DNA from: Phreatobacter sp.
GTDB lineage: Bacteria > Pseudomonadota > Alphaproteobacteria > Rhizobiales > Phreatobacteraceae
DNA: 64,000 nt
NCBI RefSeq assembly: GCF_027532945.1
Contig: NZ_JAPZTZ010000004.1
Location: 124,001 to 188,000, forward strand
Reading direction: 5' to 3'
A program made the position numbers and the translations under genes. This document shows positions 25,052-34,180 of the stretch, in pieces. Position 1 is the first letter of the stretch. Every line of letters begins with the position of its first letter. Below the pieces are notes generated by a model. That model ran no database searches. It had not been told where the DNA came from and saw only the letters and a program-made list of their open reading frames with translations.

Positions 25052-25207
25052 GGCCCCTCACCCTTCCCTCTCCCCGCTTGCGGGGAGAGGGGACTTCGAC
25101 GTCGCATATGCTCTTAACCCCGAGGGCCAAGCGGGCTGTTTTCCGCCGAGGGCGCAACGCTATTGCACCCTCTCCCCGCAAGCGGGGAGAGGGAAGGGTG
25201 AGGGGCC
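25052..25207. repeat. Large inverted repeat, REP-like element
   Basis: About 40-bp arms, GGCCCCTCACCCTTCCCTCT... (from 25052) and its exact inverse ending ...GAGGGGCC (25207), flank about 75 bp. Each arm also carries its own CCCCGC/GCGGGG hairpin. This is the common Hyphomicrobiales CCCTCTCCCCGC-type intergenic repeat, here as a full inverted pair between convergent genes. Confidence 0.8.
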
Positions 25208-25243
25208 TTCAGCCGACGCGGTACGCGCCTCGGGCAGCGAGTC

Positions 25244-26020
25244 CTACTTCCGCGTCATGAAGGCCATGAAGGCCTGCTTCGCCTCGTCGCCCCTCAGCAG
25301 TTCGGCGAAGAGCGCGCCTTCCTCGTCCATGCGGGCGCGGATCTCGGCGGCATCCTTGCGCAGCAGCCGGCGCGAATGGGCCAGCGCGATGGGCGGCTTC
25401 GAGGCGAGCTTCGTCGCCGATGCGAGCGCCTTCGCCTCGAGCTCGGCCGGCGGTAGCACGGCATTGACGAGGCCGATGCTCTCCGCCTCCGCTGCGCCGA
25501 AAGGCTCGGCCATCAGGATGTATTCGGTGGCCTTCTTGATCCCCGCGAGGCGCGGGAAGATCAGCGACGAGGCCGCCTCGGGCACCAGGCCAAGATCGAC
25601 GAAGGGCATGCGGAACAGCGCATTGGGGCTCGCATAGGCGAGGTCCATGTGCAGCACCATGGTCGTGCCGATGCCGATGCCGAGACCATCGACGGCCGCG
25701 ATCATCGGCACCTCGACGGTCGCCAGCGCCTTGATGAAATCACCGGCCGGCGACCGCGTCTCACCGCCAGCCGACCGCTGGACGAAGTCGGCAATGTCGT
25801 TGCCGGAGGTGAAGACGCCCGGCACGCCTGCGAAGACGACGGCCCGCGTGCCATCCGCCGCGGCATTCTCGATGACGCCGCGCATGGCGTCATACATCGC
25901 GCCGGTCAGGGCGTTCTTCTTGTCCGGGCGGTTCATCCGGACGAGCACCACGCCATGCGGGTGGCGCTCGAGGGTGACATTGCCGCCGGCAAGGGCGGTG
26001 GTGGCCGTGGCTGCGTCCAT
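25244..26020 (-). CDS. Enoyl-CoA hydratase/isomerase family protein
   Basis: Crotonase-fold enzyme of 258 residues. The oxyanion-hole segments are ALTGAMYDAM/VVFAGVPGVFTSGNDIADF and AAVDGLGIGIGTTMVLHMDL; the latter replaces the classical GGGxE with IGIGTT, and the second Glu falls in LVPEAASSLI. The ATG at 26020 has GAGGAGC 6 bp upstream. It starts 10 bp after the acyl-CoA dehydrogenase, so the two form a fatty-acyl oxidation operon. Hydratase versus isomerase cannot be decided here. Confidence 0.88.
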   Translation of the reverse strand: MDAATATTALAGGNVTLERHPHGVVLVRMNRPDKKNALTGAMYDAMRGVIENAAADGTRAVVFAGVPGVFTSGNDIADFVQRSAGGETRSPAGDFIKALATVEVPMIAAVDGLGIGIGTTMVLHMDLAYASPNALFRMPFVDLGLVPEAASSLIFPRLAGIKKATEYILMAEPFGAAEAESIGLVNAVLPPAELEAKALASATKLASKPPIALAHSRRLLRKDAAEIRARMDEEGALFAELLRGDEAKQAFMAFMTRK

Positions 26021-26030
26021 CGCGTGCTCC

Positions 26031-27815
26031 TCAGCTGGCGAGCGGAATGTCGAGATCGACCACCGCCTGGCCGCCGGTGACGACGGTTTCGGCGAGGCCC
26101 GGTGCGGCGGTGGCGAGGTTTTCGGCGAAGAATCGCGCAAGGCCCGTCGCCTCGGCGCGGGCGAGGTCGGAGACGCCGTTGGCGCGCATCTTCAATGCCT
26201 TCTGCGCCAGAGCCGTGCCGCCCAGAGCAAGGCCGAAGAGGCGGGTAAAGGGCGTCGCGCCGGCCTGGGCGTCGGCCGGATTGTTGGCGAGCGCGCCGAG
26301 CAGATGCTTCGTCGCGGTTTCCAGCGCATCCACCGTCTCCCGCAGACGCGAGGCGGTGAGGCCGAACTCGACGGCGTTGGACTTCGCCACATCGGCGACG
26401 ATGCCCCGCATCCGCGCGATTTCGGCCGCGACCAGCGCGCCGCCCTCGATGCCGATCTTGCGGCTGACGAGGTCGATGGCCTGGATACCGTTGGTGCCCT
26501 CGTAGATCGCGTAGATGCGCGCGTCGCGCATGTGCTGGGCGGCGCCGGTCTCCTCGACGAAGCCCATGCCGCCATGAACCTGCACGCCGAGGGAGGCGAC
26601 CTCGTTGCCGATATCGGTGGAATAGGCCTTGGCGATGGGGGTGAGCAGCGAGGCGCGGGCATGCCCCGCCTTGCGCTCCTCGGGCGTGCGCGCGAGATGG
26701 GCGCGGTCGATCTCGGCGGCGAGCATGTAGCAGATGGCGCGCGCGGCCTGGGTCGAGGCGCGCATGGTCGCCAGCATGCGCTTCACATCCGGGTGCTCGA
26801 TGATCGGGCTCATGCCCTCGGCCTCCCAGCCCGGCGCCTTGCCCTGACGGCGCTCGGCGGCGAAGGCCAGGGCCTTCTGCGTGGCGCGCTCGGCAATCGA
26901 GACGCCCTGCAGCGCCACGGCGAGGCGGGCATTGTTCATCATCGTGAACATGGCCATAAGGCCGCGGTTCTCCTCACCCACAAGCCAGCCGATCGCACCT
27001 CCCGCATCGCCATAGACCATGGTGCAGGTTGGCGAGGCATGGACGCCGAGCTTGTGCTCGATCGAATGGCAGCGCACGTCGTTGCGCGCCCCGAGCGAAC
27101 CGTCCTCGTTCACCAGGAACTTCGGCACGAGGAAGAGCGAGATGCCCTTGGTGCCGGGCGGTGCGTCGGGGAGGCGTGCGAGGACCAGATGGATGATGTT
27201 CTCCGTCAGGTCGTGCTCGCCATAGGTGATGAAGATCTTCTGGCCGGTGATGCGATAGGTGCCATCGCCGACGCGCTCGGCCCGGCTGCGCAGGGCCGAG
27301 AGGTCCGAGCCTGCCTGCGGCTCGGTCAGGTTCATCGTGCCGGTCCATTCGCCGGAGATCATCTTCGGCAGGTACTTGGCTTTCAGCTCCGGCGCGGCAT
27401 GGGCCTGCAGCGCCTCGATGGCGCCCTGGGTCAGGAGCGGGCCGAGGCCGAAGGCGCCGGAGGCGGCGTTCCACATTTCGAGGCAGGCGGAATTGATGAC
27501 GCAGGGCAGGCCCTGGCCCCCGAGCGCCTCTTCCGCCATCAGCCCGTTCCAGCCGGCGGCGGTCCAGTCGGAATAGACCTCCTTCCAGCCATGGGGCATG
27601 GTCACGGTGCCGTCGTGGAAATGGGCGCCCTCGCGGTCGCCGACGCGGTTCAGCGGCGCGATGCGCTCGCCGGCGAACTTGCCGGCTTCGTCGAGGATCG
27701 CGGTGATGTCGTCGAGGCCGAGCTCGCCATAGAGGCCCTGGGCGAGGGATTGTTCGAGACCGGCGGCATGTTTGAGGGTGGCGATCATGTCGGCGACGGG
27801 CGCGCGATAGGGCAT
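26031..27815 (-). CDS. Acyl-CoA dehydrogenase, long (AcdB/DmdC-like) type
   Basis: FAD-dependent acyl-CoA oxidation enzyme. The protein is 594 residues, about 200 longer than the ordinary family, with the short N-terminal extension (MPYRAPVADMIATLKHAAGL) and a C-terminal helical domain typical of the 3-methylmercaptopropionyl-CoA dehydrogenase-like clade. FAD and substrate segments are MNLTEPQAGSDLSALRS and KIFITYGEHDLTENI; the catalytic base is the Glu in IYEGTNGIQAIDL. The ATG is preceded by GGAGGAAAGCC. The substrate is unknown; DmdC-type activity is only one option. Confidence 0.9.
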   Translation of the reverse strand: MPYRAPVADMIATLKHAAGLEQSLAQGLYGELGLDDITAILDEAGKFAGERIAPLNRVGDREGAHFHDGTVTMPHGWKEVYSDWTAAGWNGLMAEEALGGQGLPCVINSACLEMWNAASGAFGLGPLLTQGAIEALQAHAAPELKAKYLPKMISGEWTGTMNLTEPQAGSDLSALRSRAERVGDGTYRITGQKIFITYGEHDLTENIIHLVLARLPDAPPGTKGISLFLVPKFLVNEDGSLGARNDVRCHSIEHKLGVHASPTCTMVYGDAGGAIGWLVGEENRGLMAMFTMMNNARLAVALQGVSIAERATQKALAFAAERRQGKAPGWEAEGMSPIIEHPDVKRMLATMRASTQAARAICYMLAAEIDRAHLARTPEERKAGHARASLLTPIAKAYSTDIGNEVASLGVQVHGGMGFVEETGAAQHMRDARIYAIYEGTNGIQAIDLVSRKIGIEGGALVAAEIARMRGIVADVAKSNAVEFGLTASRLRETVDALETATKHLLGALANNPADAQAGATPFTRLFGLALGGTALAQKALKMRANGVSDLARAEATGLARFFAENLATAAPGLAETVVTGGQAVVDLDIPLAS

Positions 27816-27966
27816 GGCTTTCCTCCAATGTACTGTTTCTAGGTCCGGCCGTTCTGCGCCACAAGGATGCCGGACGGATGACGGTTGCGCCCCGCCGGCA
27901 TGGTGAACGATGCGTCTGCCGCGGGCGATCTGTGTTTTCGGGCGGGGGCGTGCTAAGCGCCGCGCC

Positions 27967-28947
27967 ATGGACGACAAGTCGAAGGATCAACGCGCCACCC
28001 GGCGCCTCGGAACCGATGACGCCGGCATCGCCGCCGCGGCCGGGATTCTGCGTGCGGGTGGTCTCGTCGCCTTCCCGACCGAGACGGTCTATGGCCTCGG
28101 CGCCGATGCCACCGATGGCCGCGCCGTCGCCACCATCTATGCCGCCAAGGGCCGGCCGAGCTTCAACCCGCTCATCGCCCATGTGGCGACGGTGGAGGCG
28201 GCGCTGGCCCTTGGGACATTCGATGCCGAGGCCGAAGCGCTGGCCCGTGCCTTTTGGCCAGGGCCGCTGACCCTCGTGGTGCCCATGGCGCCAAGCGCCG
28301 GCATTTCCGACCTCGCCCGCGCGGGGCTCGACACGGTTGGCTTGCGGGTTCCTTCACACCCGGTGGCGCAGGCCCTGCTCAGGGCGGCGGGACGCCCCAT
28401 CGCCGCGCCCTCCGCCAACCGGTCCGGCCATGTCAGCCCGACGACGGCCGACCATGTCCTTGCCGATCTCGCAGGTCGCATCGACGCCGTCGTGGATGGT
28501 GGGCCGACCGAGGTCGGTGTCGAATCCACCATCGTCGCCTGCCTTGGCGGGCCGCCGGCCCTGCTGCGGCCGGGCGGCGTGCCGCGCGAGGCGATCGAAA
28601 AGGTGATCGGCCGGCCGCTCGTCGCCTCCACCGGTGAGGCCACCATCGCGCCGGGCATGCTCGCCTCGCATTATGCGCCGCAATCGGGCCTTCGCCTCGA
28701 TGTCACGGCGCCAGCCCCGGGCGAGGCGCTGCTCGCCTTCGGGCGCGACGTCCCGGTGGCCGATGGGCCGGTGCTGAACCTCTCGCCATCGGGCGATCTC
28801 GCTGAAGCCGCGGCCCATCTCTTCGGCCACCTGCGCGCGCTGGATGCCGCGGCGGCCTGCGGCATCGCCGTCATGCCGATCCCGGGCGCAGGGCTGGGCG
28901 AAGCCATCCGCGACCGGCTCGCCAGGGCAGCCGCACCGCGGGGGTGA
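27967..28947 (+). CDS. tsaC: L-threonylcarbamoyladenylate synthase (Sua5/YciO/YrdC)
   Basis: Makes threonylcarbamoyl-AMP for the t6A modification at position 37 of ANN-decoding tRNAs. The 326-residue length indicates the Sua5 form: the YrdC domain at about 15-205 (AFPTETVYGLGADA, KGRPSFNPL, APSANRSGHVSPTTA) and a C-terminal Sua5 domain (IAPGMLASHYAP). It is divergent from the acyl-CoA dehydrogenase and convergent with the RNA methyltransferase gene 3 bp away. Motifs are complete. Confidence 0.95.
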   Translation: MDDKSKDQRATRRLGTDDAGIAAAAGILRAGGLVAFPTETVYGLGADATDGRAVATIYAAKGRPSFNPLIAHVATVEAALALGTFDAEAEALARAFWPGPLTLVVPMAPSAGISDLARAGLDTVGLRVPSHPVAQALLRAAGRPIAAPSANRSGHVSPTTADHVLADLAGRIDAVVDGGPTEVGVESTIVACLGGPPALLRPGGVPREAIEKVIGRPLVASTGEATIAPGMLASHYAPQSGLRLDVTAPAPGEALLAFGRDVPVADGPVLNLSPSGDLAEAAAHLFGHLRALDAAAACGIAVMPIPGAGLGEAIRDRLARAAAPRG

Positions 28948-28950
28948 GCC

Positions 28951-30171
28951 TCACCGCTCGAAGGTCGCCACCAGTTCCACATGCGCCGACCAGCGGAACT
29001 GGTCGACCGGCGTGACAGCGCCGAGCTTCCAGCCGGCGGCGACGAGGATCGCCGCATCGCGCGCGAAGGTCGCGGCGTTGCAGGAGACCGCGACGATCCG
29101 GCCGATATCGGCCTTGGCGAGGAGCTTCGCCTGGGCCTCTGCCCCGGCGCGCGGCGGATCGAAAACGACCGCGTCGAGGCCCTTGAGTTCGGCGGCGAGC
29201 AGGGGACGGCGGAAGAGGTCGCGCGCCTCGGCCTGCACCGGCTTCAGGCCGCTCGCCTTGCGCAGCGCCTGGCCGAGCGCGGCAATGGCCGGCGCATCGG
29301 AATCGACGGCGCGCACCTTGGCCCGCCGGGCGAGCCTCAGGGCGAAGGGGCCGATGCCGCAGAAGAGATCGGCGACACTCTTCGCCTTGCCGACGCCCGC
29401 GAGCACGAGATCGGCGAGCGCCGCCTCGCCGGCATCCGTCGCCTGCAGGAAGGCGCCGGGCGGCAGCGCCACGGCGAGTCCGTCGATGGCGATGCTGGGC
29501 ACCCCGCGCTGCATGACGAGGTCGCCATGATTGGTGAGGCGCACGAGCCCTGCCGCATTGGCGGCGGCGATGAGGCCGAGCCTGTCGCGCTCGCTCAGCT
29601 TGCCCGCGCCGCGCAGCTCCATGTCGAGCCCTTCGGCCGCAGCGGTCACCTGGATGTCGAGCGACTTGCCGAGCCCTTCCAGCGCCACCGCGATCCGCCG
29701 CGCGGCGGGCAGGGCGCCGGCGAGCGACGGCGCCAGCAGCGGACAGGCCTCGATGGGGACGATGGCGTGGCTGCGCGCGGCGGCGAAGCCGACGACGAGG
29801 CGGGTTCCGGCCCCGCGCCGGGCATGGAAGGTCACCCGCCGCCTGCCCGATCCGCGGGCGTCCACCGTCGGCGCGATCTCCGGCGTCAGGCCGTGCTGGG
29901 CGAGGGTGGCGGCGAGGATGTCGCGCTTCCAGGCGAGATAGGGCGCATCCGCCCAGTGCTGCAGCGCGCAGCCGCCACAGGTGCCGAAATGCGGGCAGGG
30001 CGGCGTCACCCGGTCGGGACTGGGGCTGACGATGCGGACGGGCGGTGCGCGGTCCTCGCTGCCCTCCACTTCCACCACCTCGCCCGGCAGGGTGAAGGGC
30101 ACGTAGCGGCCCTCGGCGACGCCGTCGCCGCGATGGCCGACATGGGAGATGGTGAGGCGGGTGGTCGTCAC
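28951..30171 (-). CDS. TrmA/RlmD family 23S rRNA (uracil-5)-methyltransferase-like protein
   Basis: Class I RNA m5U methyltransferase, 406 residues, with an N-terminal TRAM-like domain (LTISHVGHRGDGVAEGRYVPF). A [4Fe-4S] motif uses Cys59, Cys65 and Cys68 (CPHFGTCGGC) plus Cys in IEACPLL. The SAM site is VADLFCGIGPFALRLA, and the nucleophile region is VAVSCNAATFARD, with the C-terminal Glu in HVELVATFER. The GTG start overlaps the tlyA stop (GTGA), so it is coupled to dxs-tlyA. RlmD is the likely ortholog, but target-site specificity is inferred. Confidence 0.88.
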   Translation of the reverse strand: MTTTRLTISHVGHRGDGVAEGRYVPFTLPGEVVEVEGSEDRAPPVRIVSPSPDRVTPPCPHFGTCGGCALQHWADAPYLAWKRDILAATLAQHGLTPEIAPTVDARGSGRRRVTFHARRGAGTRLVVGFAAARSHAIVPIEACPLLAPSLAGALPAARRIAVALEGLGKSLDIQVTAAAEGLDMELRGAGKLSERDRLGLIAAANAAGLVRLTNHGDLVMQRGVPSIAIDGLAVALPPGAFLQATDAGEAALADLVLAGVGKAKSVADLFCGIGPFALRLARRAKVRAVDSDAPAIAALGQALRKASGLKPVQAEARDLFRRPLLAAELKGLDAVVFDPPRAGAEAQAKLLAKADIGRIVAVSCNAATFARDAAILVAAGWKLGAVTPVDQFRWSAHVELVATFER

Positions 30172-30905
30172 GGCCGCACTCCATGGATCAGCACTTCGCG
30201 GTTGCCGTCGCCGCCGGCGATGGGGCTGTCGATCTGGCCGGTGATGCGCCAGCCGAGCCGCTCCGCCACGCCGCGCACCCGCAGGATGGCCGCCTCCCGC
30301 GCCGCCTCGTCGGTGACGATGCCGTTCTTGCCGACATGGGCACGGCCGACCTCGAATTGCGGCTTCACCAGCGCAACCAGCTCTGCGGCCGGCGCGAGCA
30401 GGGCGGTGACGGCGGGGAGGACCAGCGCCAGCGAAATGAAGCTGACGTCGATGACTGCGAGATCGGGGAGGGCCGGCATGTCGGCCGGCGTCAGGCGGCG
30501 GATGTCGGTGCCCTCCATCAGGGTGATGCGCGGATCGTGCCTGAGGCTCGCATGGAACTGGTCGCGGCCGGTGTCGATGGCGATGATCCCCGCCGCGCCA
30601 CCGGTCAGCAGCACATGGCTGAAGCCGCCGGTGGAGGAGCCGACATCGAGGCAGGTGCGGCCCTTCGGCGCCACGCCGAACGCGGCCAGTGCCGCCGCGA
30701 GCTTGACGCCGCCGCGCGACACCCAGGGATGCGGCTGTTCCGCGGTGATGGCGGCCCCATCTGCGATGGGCTCTGACGCCTTGCGCAGAACGCGCCCGTC
30801 GACGCTCACAAGGCCTGCGGCGATCGCCTCCTGGGCGCGGGCGCGGCTGTCGAAATGGCCGCGTTCCACAAGAACCAGATCGGCGCGCGCCCGTATGCCA
30901 CTCAA
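30168..30905 (-). CDS. tlyA: TlyA family rRNA (cytidine-2'-O)-methyltransferase
   Basis: 2'-O-methyltransferase with an N-terminal S4-type RNA-binding domain ([21 protein letters not shown]) and a Rossmann methyltransferase domain ([38 protein letters not shown]). In mycobacteria TlyA methylates 16S C1409 and 23S C1920. The 245-residue length is typical. The start appears to be TTG at 30903-30905, overlapping the dxs stop codon (TTGA); there is no ATG nearby with the correct N-terminus. Coupling with dxs and the downstream RNA methyltransferase is notable. Confidence 0.92.
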   Translation of the reverse strand: MSGIRARADLVLVERGHFDSRARAQEAIAAGLVSVDGRVLRKASEPIADGAAITAEQPHPWVSRGGVKLAAALAAFGVAPKGRTCLDVGSSTGGFSHVLLTGGAAGIIAIDTGRDQFHASLRHDPRITLMEGTDIRRLTPADMPALPDLAVIDVSFISLALVLPAVTALLAPAAELVALVKPQFEVGRAHVGKNGIVTDEAAREAAILRVRGVAERLGWRITGQIDSPIAGGDGNREVLIHGVRP

Positions 30906-32839
30906 GCCCTGAGGACCCCGCCGGCCACCGGCACGGCGCCGCGGCCGAGCGCCTCGAACACCTTGGCGACGATGCCCTTCGCATCGAGCCCGGCCGTCGC
31001 ATACATCGCCTCGGGCTTGTCGTGGTCGAGATAGACGTCGGGCAGCACCATGGAGCGGACGCGGCAGGCCCCGTCGAGGAGGCCGGCGTCGGAGAGTGCG
31101 TGCAGCACGAAGGAGCCGAAGCCGCCGATGGAGCCTTCCTCCACGGTGATCAGCACCTCATGCTCGCGGGCGAGCCGGGTGACGAGGTCCATGTCGAGGG
31201 GCTTGGCGAAGCGGGCATCGGCCACGGTCGTCGACAGGCCGAGCGCGCCGAGATCCTCGGCTGCGCGCAGACATTCGGCAAGGCGGGTGCCGAGCGACAG
31301 GAGGGCGATGCGCGTGCCCTCGCGCAGGATGCGGCCCTTGCCGATGGCGAGTGGAACGCCCTCGGCCGGCAGGTCGATGCCGACGCCTTCGCCGCGCGGG
31401 TAGCGGAAAGCGATCGGACCCTCGTCGAAGGCGGCGGCGGTCGCGACCATGTGCACGAGCTCGGCCTCGTCGGCAGCCGCCATGATGGTCATGCCCGGCA
31501 GGCAGCCGAGATAGGCGACGTCGAAGGAGCCGGCATGGGTCGCGCCATCGGCGCCGACGAGACCGGCGCGGTCGATGGGGAAGCGCACGGGCAGGCCCTG
31601 GAGGGCCACGTCATGCACCACCTGGTCATAGGCGCGCTGCAGGAAGGTCGAGTAGATGGCGCAGAATGGCTTGTAGCCTTCCGTGGCAAGGCCCGCCGCG
31701 AAGGTCACGGCATGCTGCTCGGCGATGCCGACATCGAAGGTGCGGGCGGGGTAGACCTTCTCGAACAGGTCGATGCCGGTCCCCGACGGCATGGCTGCGG
31801 TGATGGCGACGACCTTGTCGTCCTTGGCGGCCTCCTTGATCAGGCTCTCGCCGAAGACCTTGGTGTAGCTCGGCGCATTGGCCTTGGCCTTGGCCTGCGT
31901 GCCCGTCACCACGTCGAACTTCACGACGCCATGGTACTTGTCGGCGCTCGCCTCGGCCGGGGCGTAGCCCTTGCCCTTCTGCGTCACGACATGGACGAGG
32001 ATGGGGCCAAAATCGGCGTCGCGGACGTTCTTCAGGACGGGGAGCAGGTGGTCGAGATTGTGCCCGTCGATGGGCCCGACATAGTAGAAGCCTAGTTCCT
32101 CGAACAGCGTGCCGCCGGTGACGAAGCCGCGGGCGTGCTCCACCGCGCGGGTCACCGTACGGTCGATGGTCTTGCCGAGGCGGCTCGTCAGCTGCTTTCC
32201 GATGTCGCGCAGCTTCAGATAGGTCTTCCCCGAGGCGAGACGCGCCAGATAGGCCGACATGGCTCCGACCGGCGGGGCGATCGACATGTCGTTGTCGTTG
32301 AGGATGACGATCAGCCGCTCGTGGCGGGCACCGGCATTGTTCATCGCCTCATAGGCCATACCGGCCGACATGGCGCCGTCGCCGATGACCGCGATCACGT
32401 TGTTCTTGGCGCCTGCGAGGTCGCGCGCCACGGCCATGCCGAGCCCGGCCGAGATCGAGGTCGATGAATGGGCCGCGCCGAAGGGGTCGTATTCGCTCTC
32501 CGAGCGCTTGGTGAAGCCGGAGAGGCCGCCGCCCTGGCGCAGCGTACGGATGCGGTCGCGCCGGCCGGTGAGGATCTTGTGCGGATAGGCCTGGTGGCCG
32601 ACATCCCAGATGATGCGGTCAGCGGGCGTGTCGAAGACATAGTGCAACGCCGTCGTCAGCTCGATCACGCCAAGGCCGGCGCCGAGATGGCCGCCGGTCA
32701 CCGAGACGGCGGAGATGGTCTCGGCGCGCAATTCGTTCGCCACCTGTTTGAGCTGGCCTTCCGGCAGCTTCCTCAGGTCGGCAGGGATGCGGATCGTGTC
32801 GAGAAGCGGCGTGTCGGGGCGGTCTGTCACTCGTCTCAC
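30902..32839 (-). CDS. dxs: 1-deoxy-D-xylulose-5-phosphate synthase
   Basis: First enzyme of the MEP isoprenoid pathway; condenses pyruvate and glyceraldehyde-3-phosphate using TPP. The 645-residue length is normal. Visible motifs are [28 protein letters not shown], the TPP motif [25 protein letters not shown] and the catalytic-domain segment [15 protein letters not shown] with [10 protein letters not shown]. The start is GTG at 32839, with another GTG at 32830; neither has a strong ribosome site. It is followed by tlyA with overlapping codons. Confidence 0.96.
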   Translation of the reverse strand: MRRVTDRPDTPLLDTIRIPADLRKLPEGQLKQVANELRAETISAVSVTGGHLGAGLGVIELTTALHYVFDTPADRIIWDVGHQAYPHKILTGRRDRIRTLRQGGGLSGFTKRSESEYDPFGAAHSSTSISAGLGMAVARDLAGAKNNVIAVIGDGAMSAGMAYEAMNNAGARHERLIVILNDNDMSIAPPVGAMSAYLARLASGKTYLKLRDIGKQLTSRLGKTIDRTVTRAVEHARGFVTGGTLFEELGFYYVGPIDGHNLDHLLPVLKNVRDADFGPILVHVVTQKGKGYAPAEASADKYHGVVKFDVVTGTQAKAKANAPSYTKVFGESLIKEAAKDDKVVAITAAMPSGTGIDLFEKVYPARTFDVGIAEQHAVTFAAGLATEGYKPFCAIYSTFLQRAYDQVVHDVALQGLPVRFPIDRAGLVGADGATHAGSFDVAYLGCLPGMTIMAAADEAELVHMVATAAAFDEGPIAFRYPRGEGVGIDLPAEGVPLAIGKGRILREGTRIALLSLGTRLAECLRAAEDLGALGLSTTVADARFAKPLDMDLVTRLAREHEVLITVEEGSIGGFGSFVLHALSDAGLLDGACRVRSMVLPDVYLDHDKPEAMYATAGLDAKGIVAKVFEALGRGAVPVAGGVLRA

Positions 32840-33006
32840 CAGGCCAAGGACGTCAGGGGCGGTCTTCAGGACTTCCTACGCAGGGTAGGCCGTGCCGGAC
32901 CCGCCGGGCGCCACGCCTGAGCGTGCTCACGCTGGCCGGAGGGGTTACACCACGCCGCCGCCCGGCGCAATGCGACGGGGGCGTGACGGCCCTGCGGGCT
33001 TGCGGT

Positions 33007-33924
33007 TCATTCCGGAAGCGGAATGAACTCCTCCTCGTCGCCGGGAACCGTGTCGAAGCGCTTCTGCTTCCAGTCCTCCTTGGCCTGTTCCAGGCGCTCC
33101 TTGGAGGAGGACACGAAGTTCCACCAGATGAGGCGCGGCCCGTCCATGGTCGCGCCGCCGCACAGGATCAGCCGCGCCGGCCGCGTCGCCGAGAGGGTGA
33201 TGCGGTCGCCGGGGCGCAGCACCAGCAGCTGTCCGGGCTGGAACAGGTCGCCCTGCACGTCGATCTCGCCGGAGACGACATAGAGGCAGCGCTCCTCGGT
33301 GTCGGCATCGACGGGCAGTTTCGCGCCGGCCTCCAGCACGATGTCGCCGTAGATGGTCTCCCAGTTCTGGGTGACCGGCGAGGTCTTGCCGTAGAGCGTG
33401 CCCATGACGACGCGGATGGTCTTGCCCTCACCGGTGATGACCGGGAGGTCGCGCTCCTCCACATGCTCGAAGCCCGGAGCGGTCTCCTCGTGGGTCTTCG
33501 GCAGCGCGACCCAGCTCTGGATGCCGTGCAGCTTGTGGCCGGAGGCTTTGAGCGCCGGATCGGTGCGCTCGGAATGGACGATGCCGCGGCCGGCGGTCAT
33601 CAGGTTCACCTCGCCCGGCCGCACCGGCACATAGGTGCCGAGCGAGTCGCGGTGCTGGATCTCGCCCTCGAAGAGATAGGTGACAGTGGACAGGCCGATA
33701 TGGGGGTGCGGCCGCACGTCGATACCGCCGCCATCCTTGAACTCGGCCGGTCCCATCTCGTCGAAGAAGATGAAGGGGCCGACCATCCGCCGCTTGGCGA
33801 AGGGCAGGGCGCGGCGGACGGTGAAGCCGCCGAGATCGTGGGTGCGCGGCACGATGACCATGTCGATCGCGTCGCAGGCGAGCTTGTCGCCCGGGGTCGG
33901 GTCAGGCGTCGGGGCGAAGGACAT
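33007..33924 (-). CDS. Pirin family protein
   Basis: Bicupin protein of 305 residues. The N-terminal cupin carries the pirin metal site and signature (FIFFDEMGPAEF, DVRPHPHIGLSTVTYLFEGE and HSERTDP). Bacterial pirins include quercetin dioxygenases and proteins modulating metabolic enzymes. The C-terminal cupin (EERCLYVVSGEIDVQG) is intact. The ATG has AAGGAG 7 bp upstream. It stands alone between dxs and the SDR gene; the role is not determinable. Confidence 0.9.
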   Translation of the reverse strand: MSFAPTPDPTPGDKLACDAIDMVIVPRTHDLGGFTVRRALPFAKRRMVGPFIFFDEMGPAEFKDGGGIDVRPHPHIGLSTVTYLFEGEIQHRDSLGTYVPVRPGEVNLMTAGRGIVHSERTDPALKASGHKLHGIQSWVALPKTHEETAPGFEHVEERDLPVITGEGKTIRVVMGTLYGKTSPVTQNWETIYGDIVLEAGAKLPVDADTEERCLYVVSGEIDVQGDLFQPGQLLVLRPGDRITLSATRPARLILCGGATMDGPRLIWWNFVSSSKERLEQAKEDWKQKRFDTVPGDEEEFIPLPE

Positions 33925-34098
33925 CGCGGGGCTCCTTGGCGTAGGGCGTCGATGTCGGAAAGGCTAGCGGAGGCGGGGCGTCGGGGCGACCGGCAATCCG
34001 GCGCGACGGGATTGCGGGGACGCAAGGAGGTGTGAGGGAGGAGGCCGGAGAAACGGCACACGTGCCCGGATGATTTGCCCGTCATGTCGGGCACGTCC

Positions 34099-34123
34099 CA
34101 CCTCTCCCCGCTGGGGAGAGGTG
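34099..34123. repeat. Short REP-like hairpin
   Basis: CACCTCTCCCC and GGGGAGAGGTG form an 11-bp perfect stem around GCT, between the pirin and SDR genes. The sequence resembles one arm of the larger 25052-25207 element. It may also serve as a processing hairpin for the upstream SDR transcript. Nothing else is recognised in this 256-bp gap. Confidence 0.55.
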
Positions 34124-34180
34124 AAGGTCTTGTCGTGGCACCGTCAGGGCCGTCCGCTTGAGACGGCCTCGCTCCCACCC

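Noticed and set aside
25647-27842. 731-residue plus-strand frame opposite acyl-CoA dehydrogenase and enoyl-CoA hydratase
   Set aside because: It spans two real genes and their junction; composition is that of antisense of high-GC coding DNA.
28981-30912. 643-residue plus-strand frame opposite the RNA methyltransferase and tlyA
   Set aside because: Crosses a real gene boundary and has no domain or ribosome site.
34042-34090. SDR transcript terminator near the pirin gene
   Set aside because: Only the 34099-34123 hairpin is clear, and it has no T-run in either direction.
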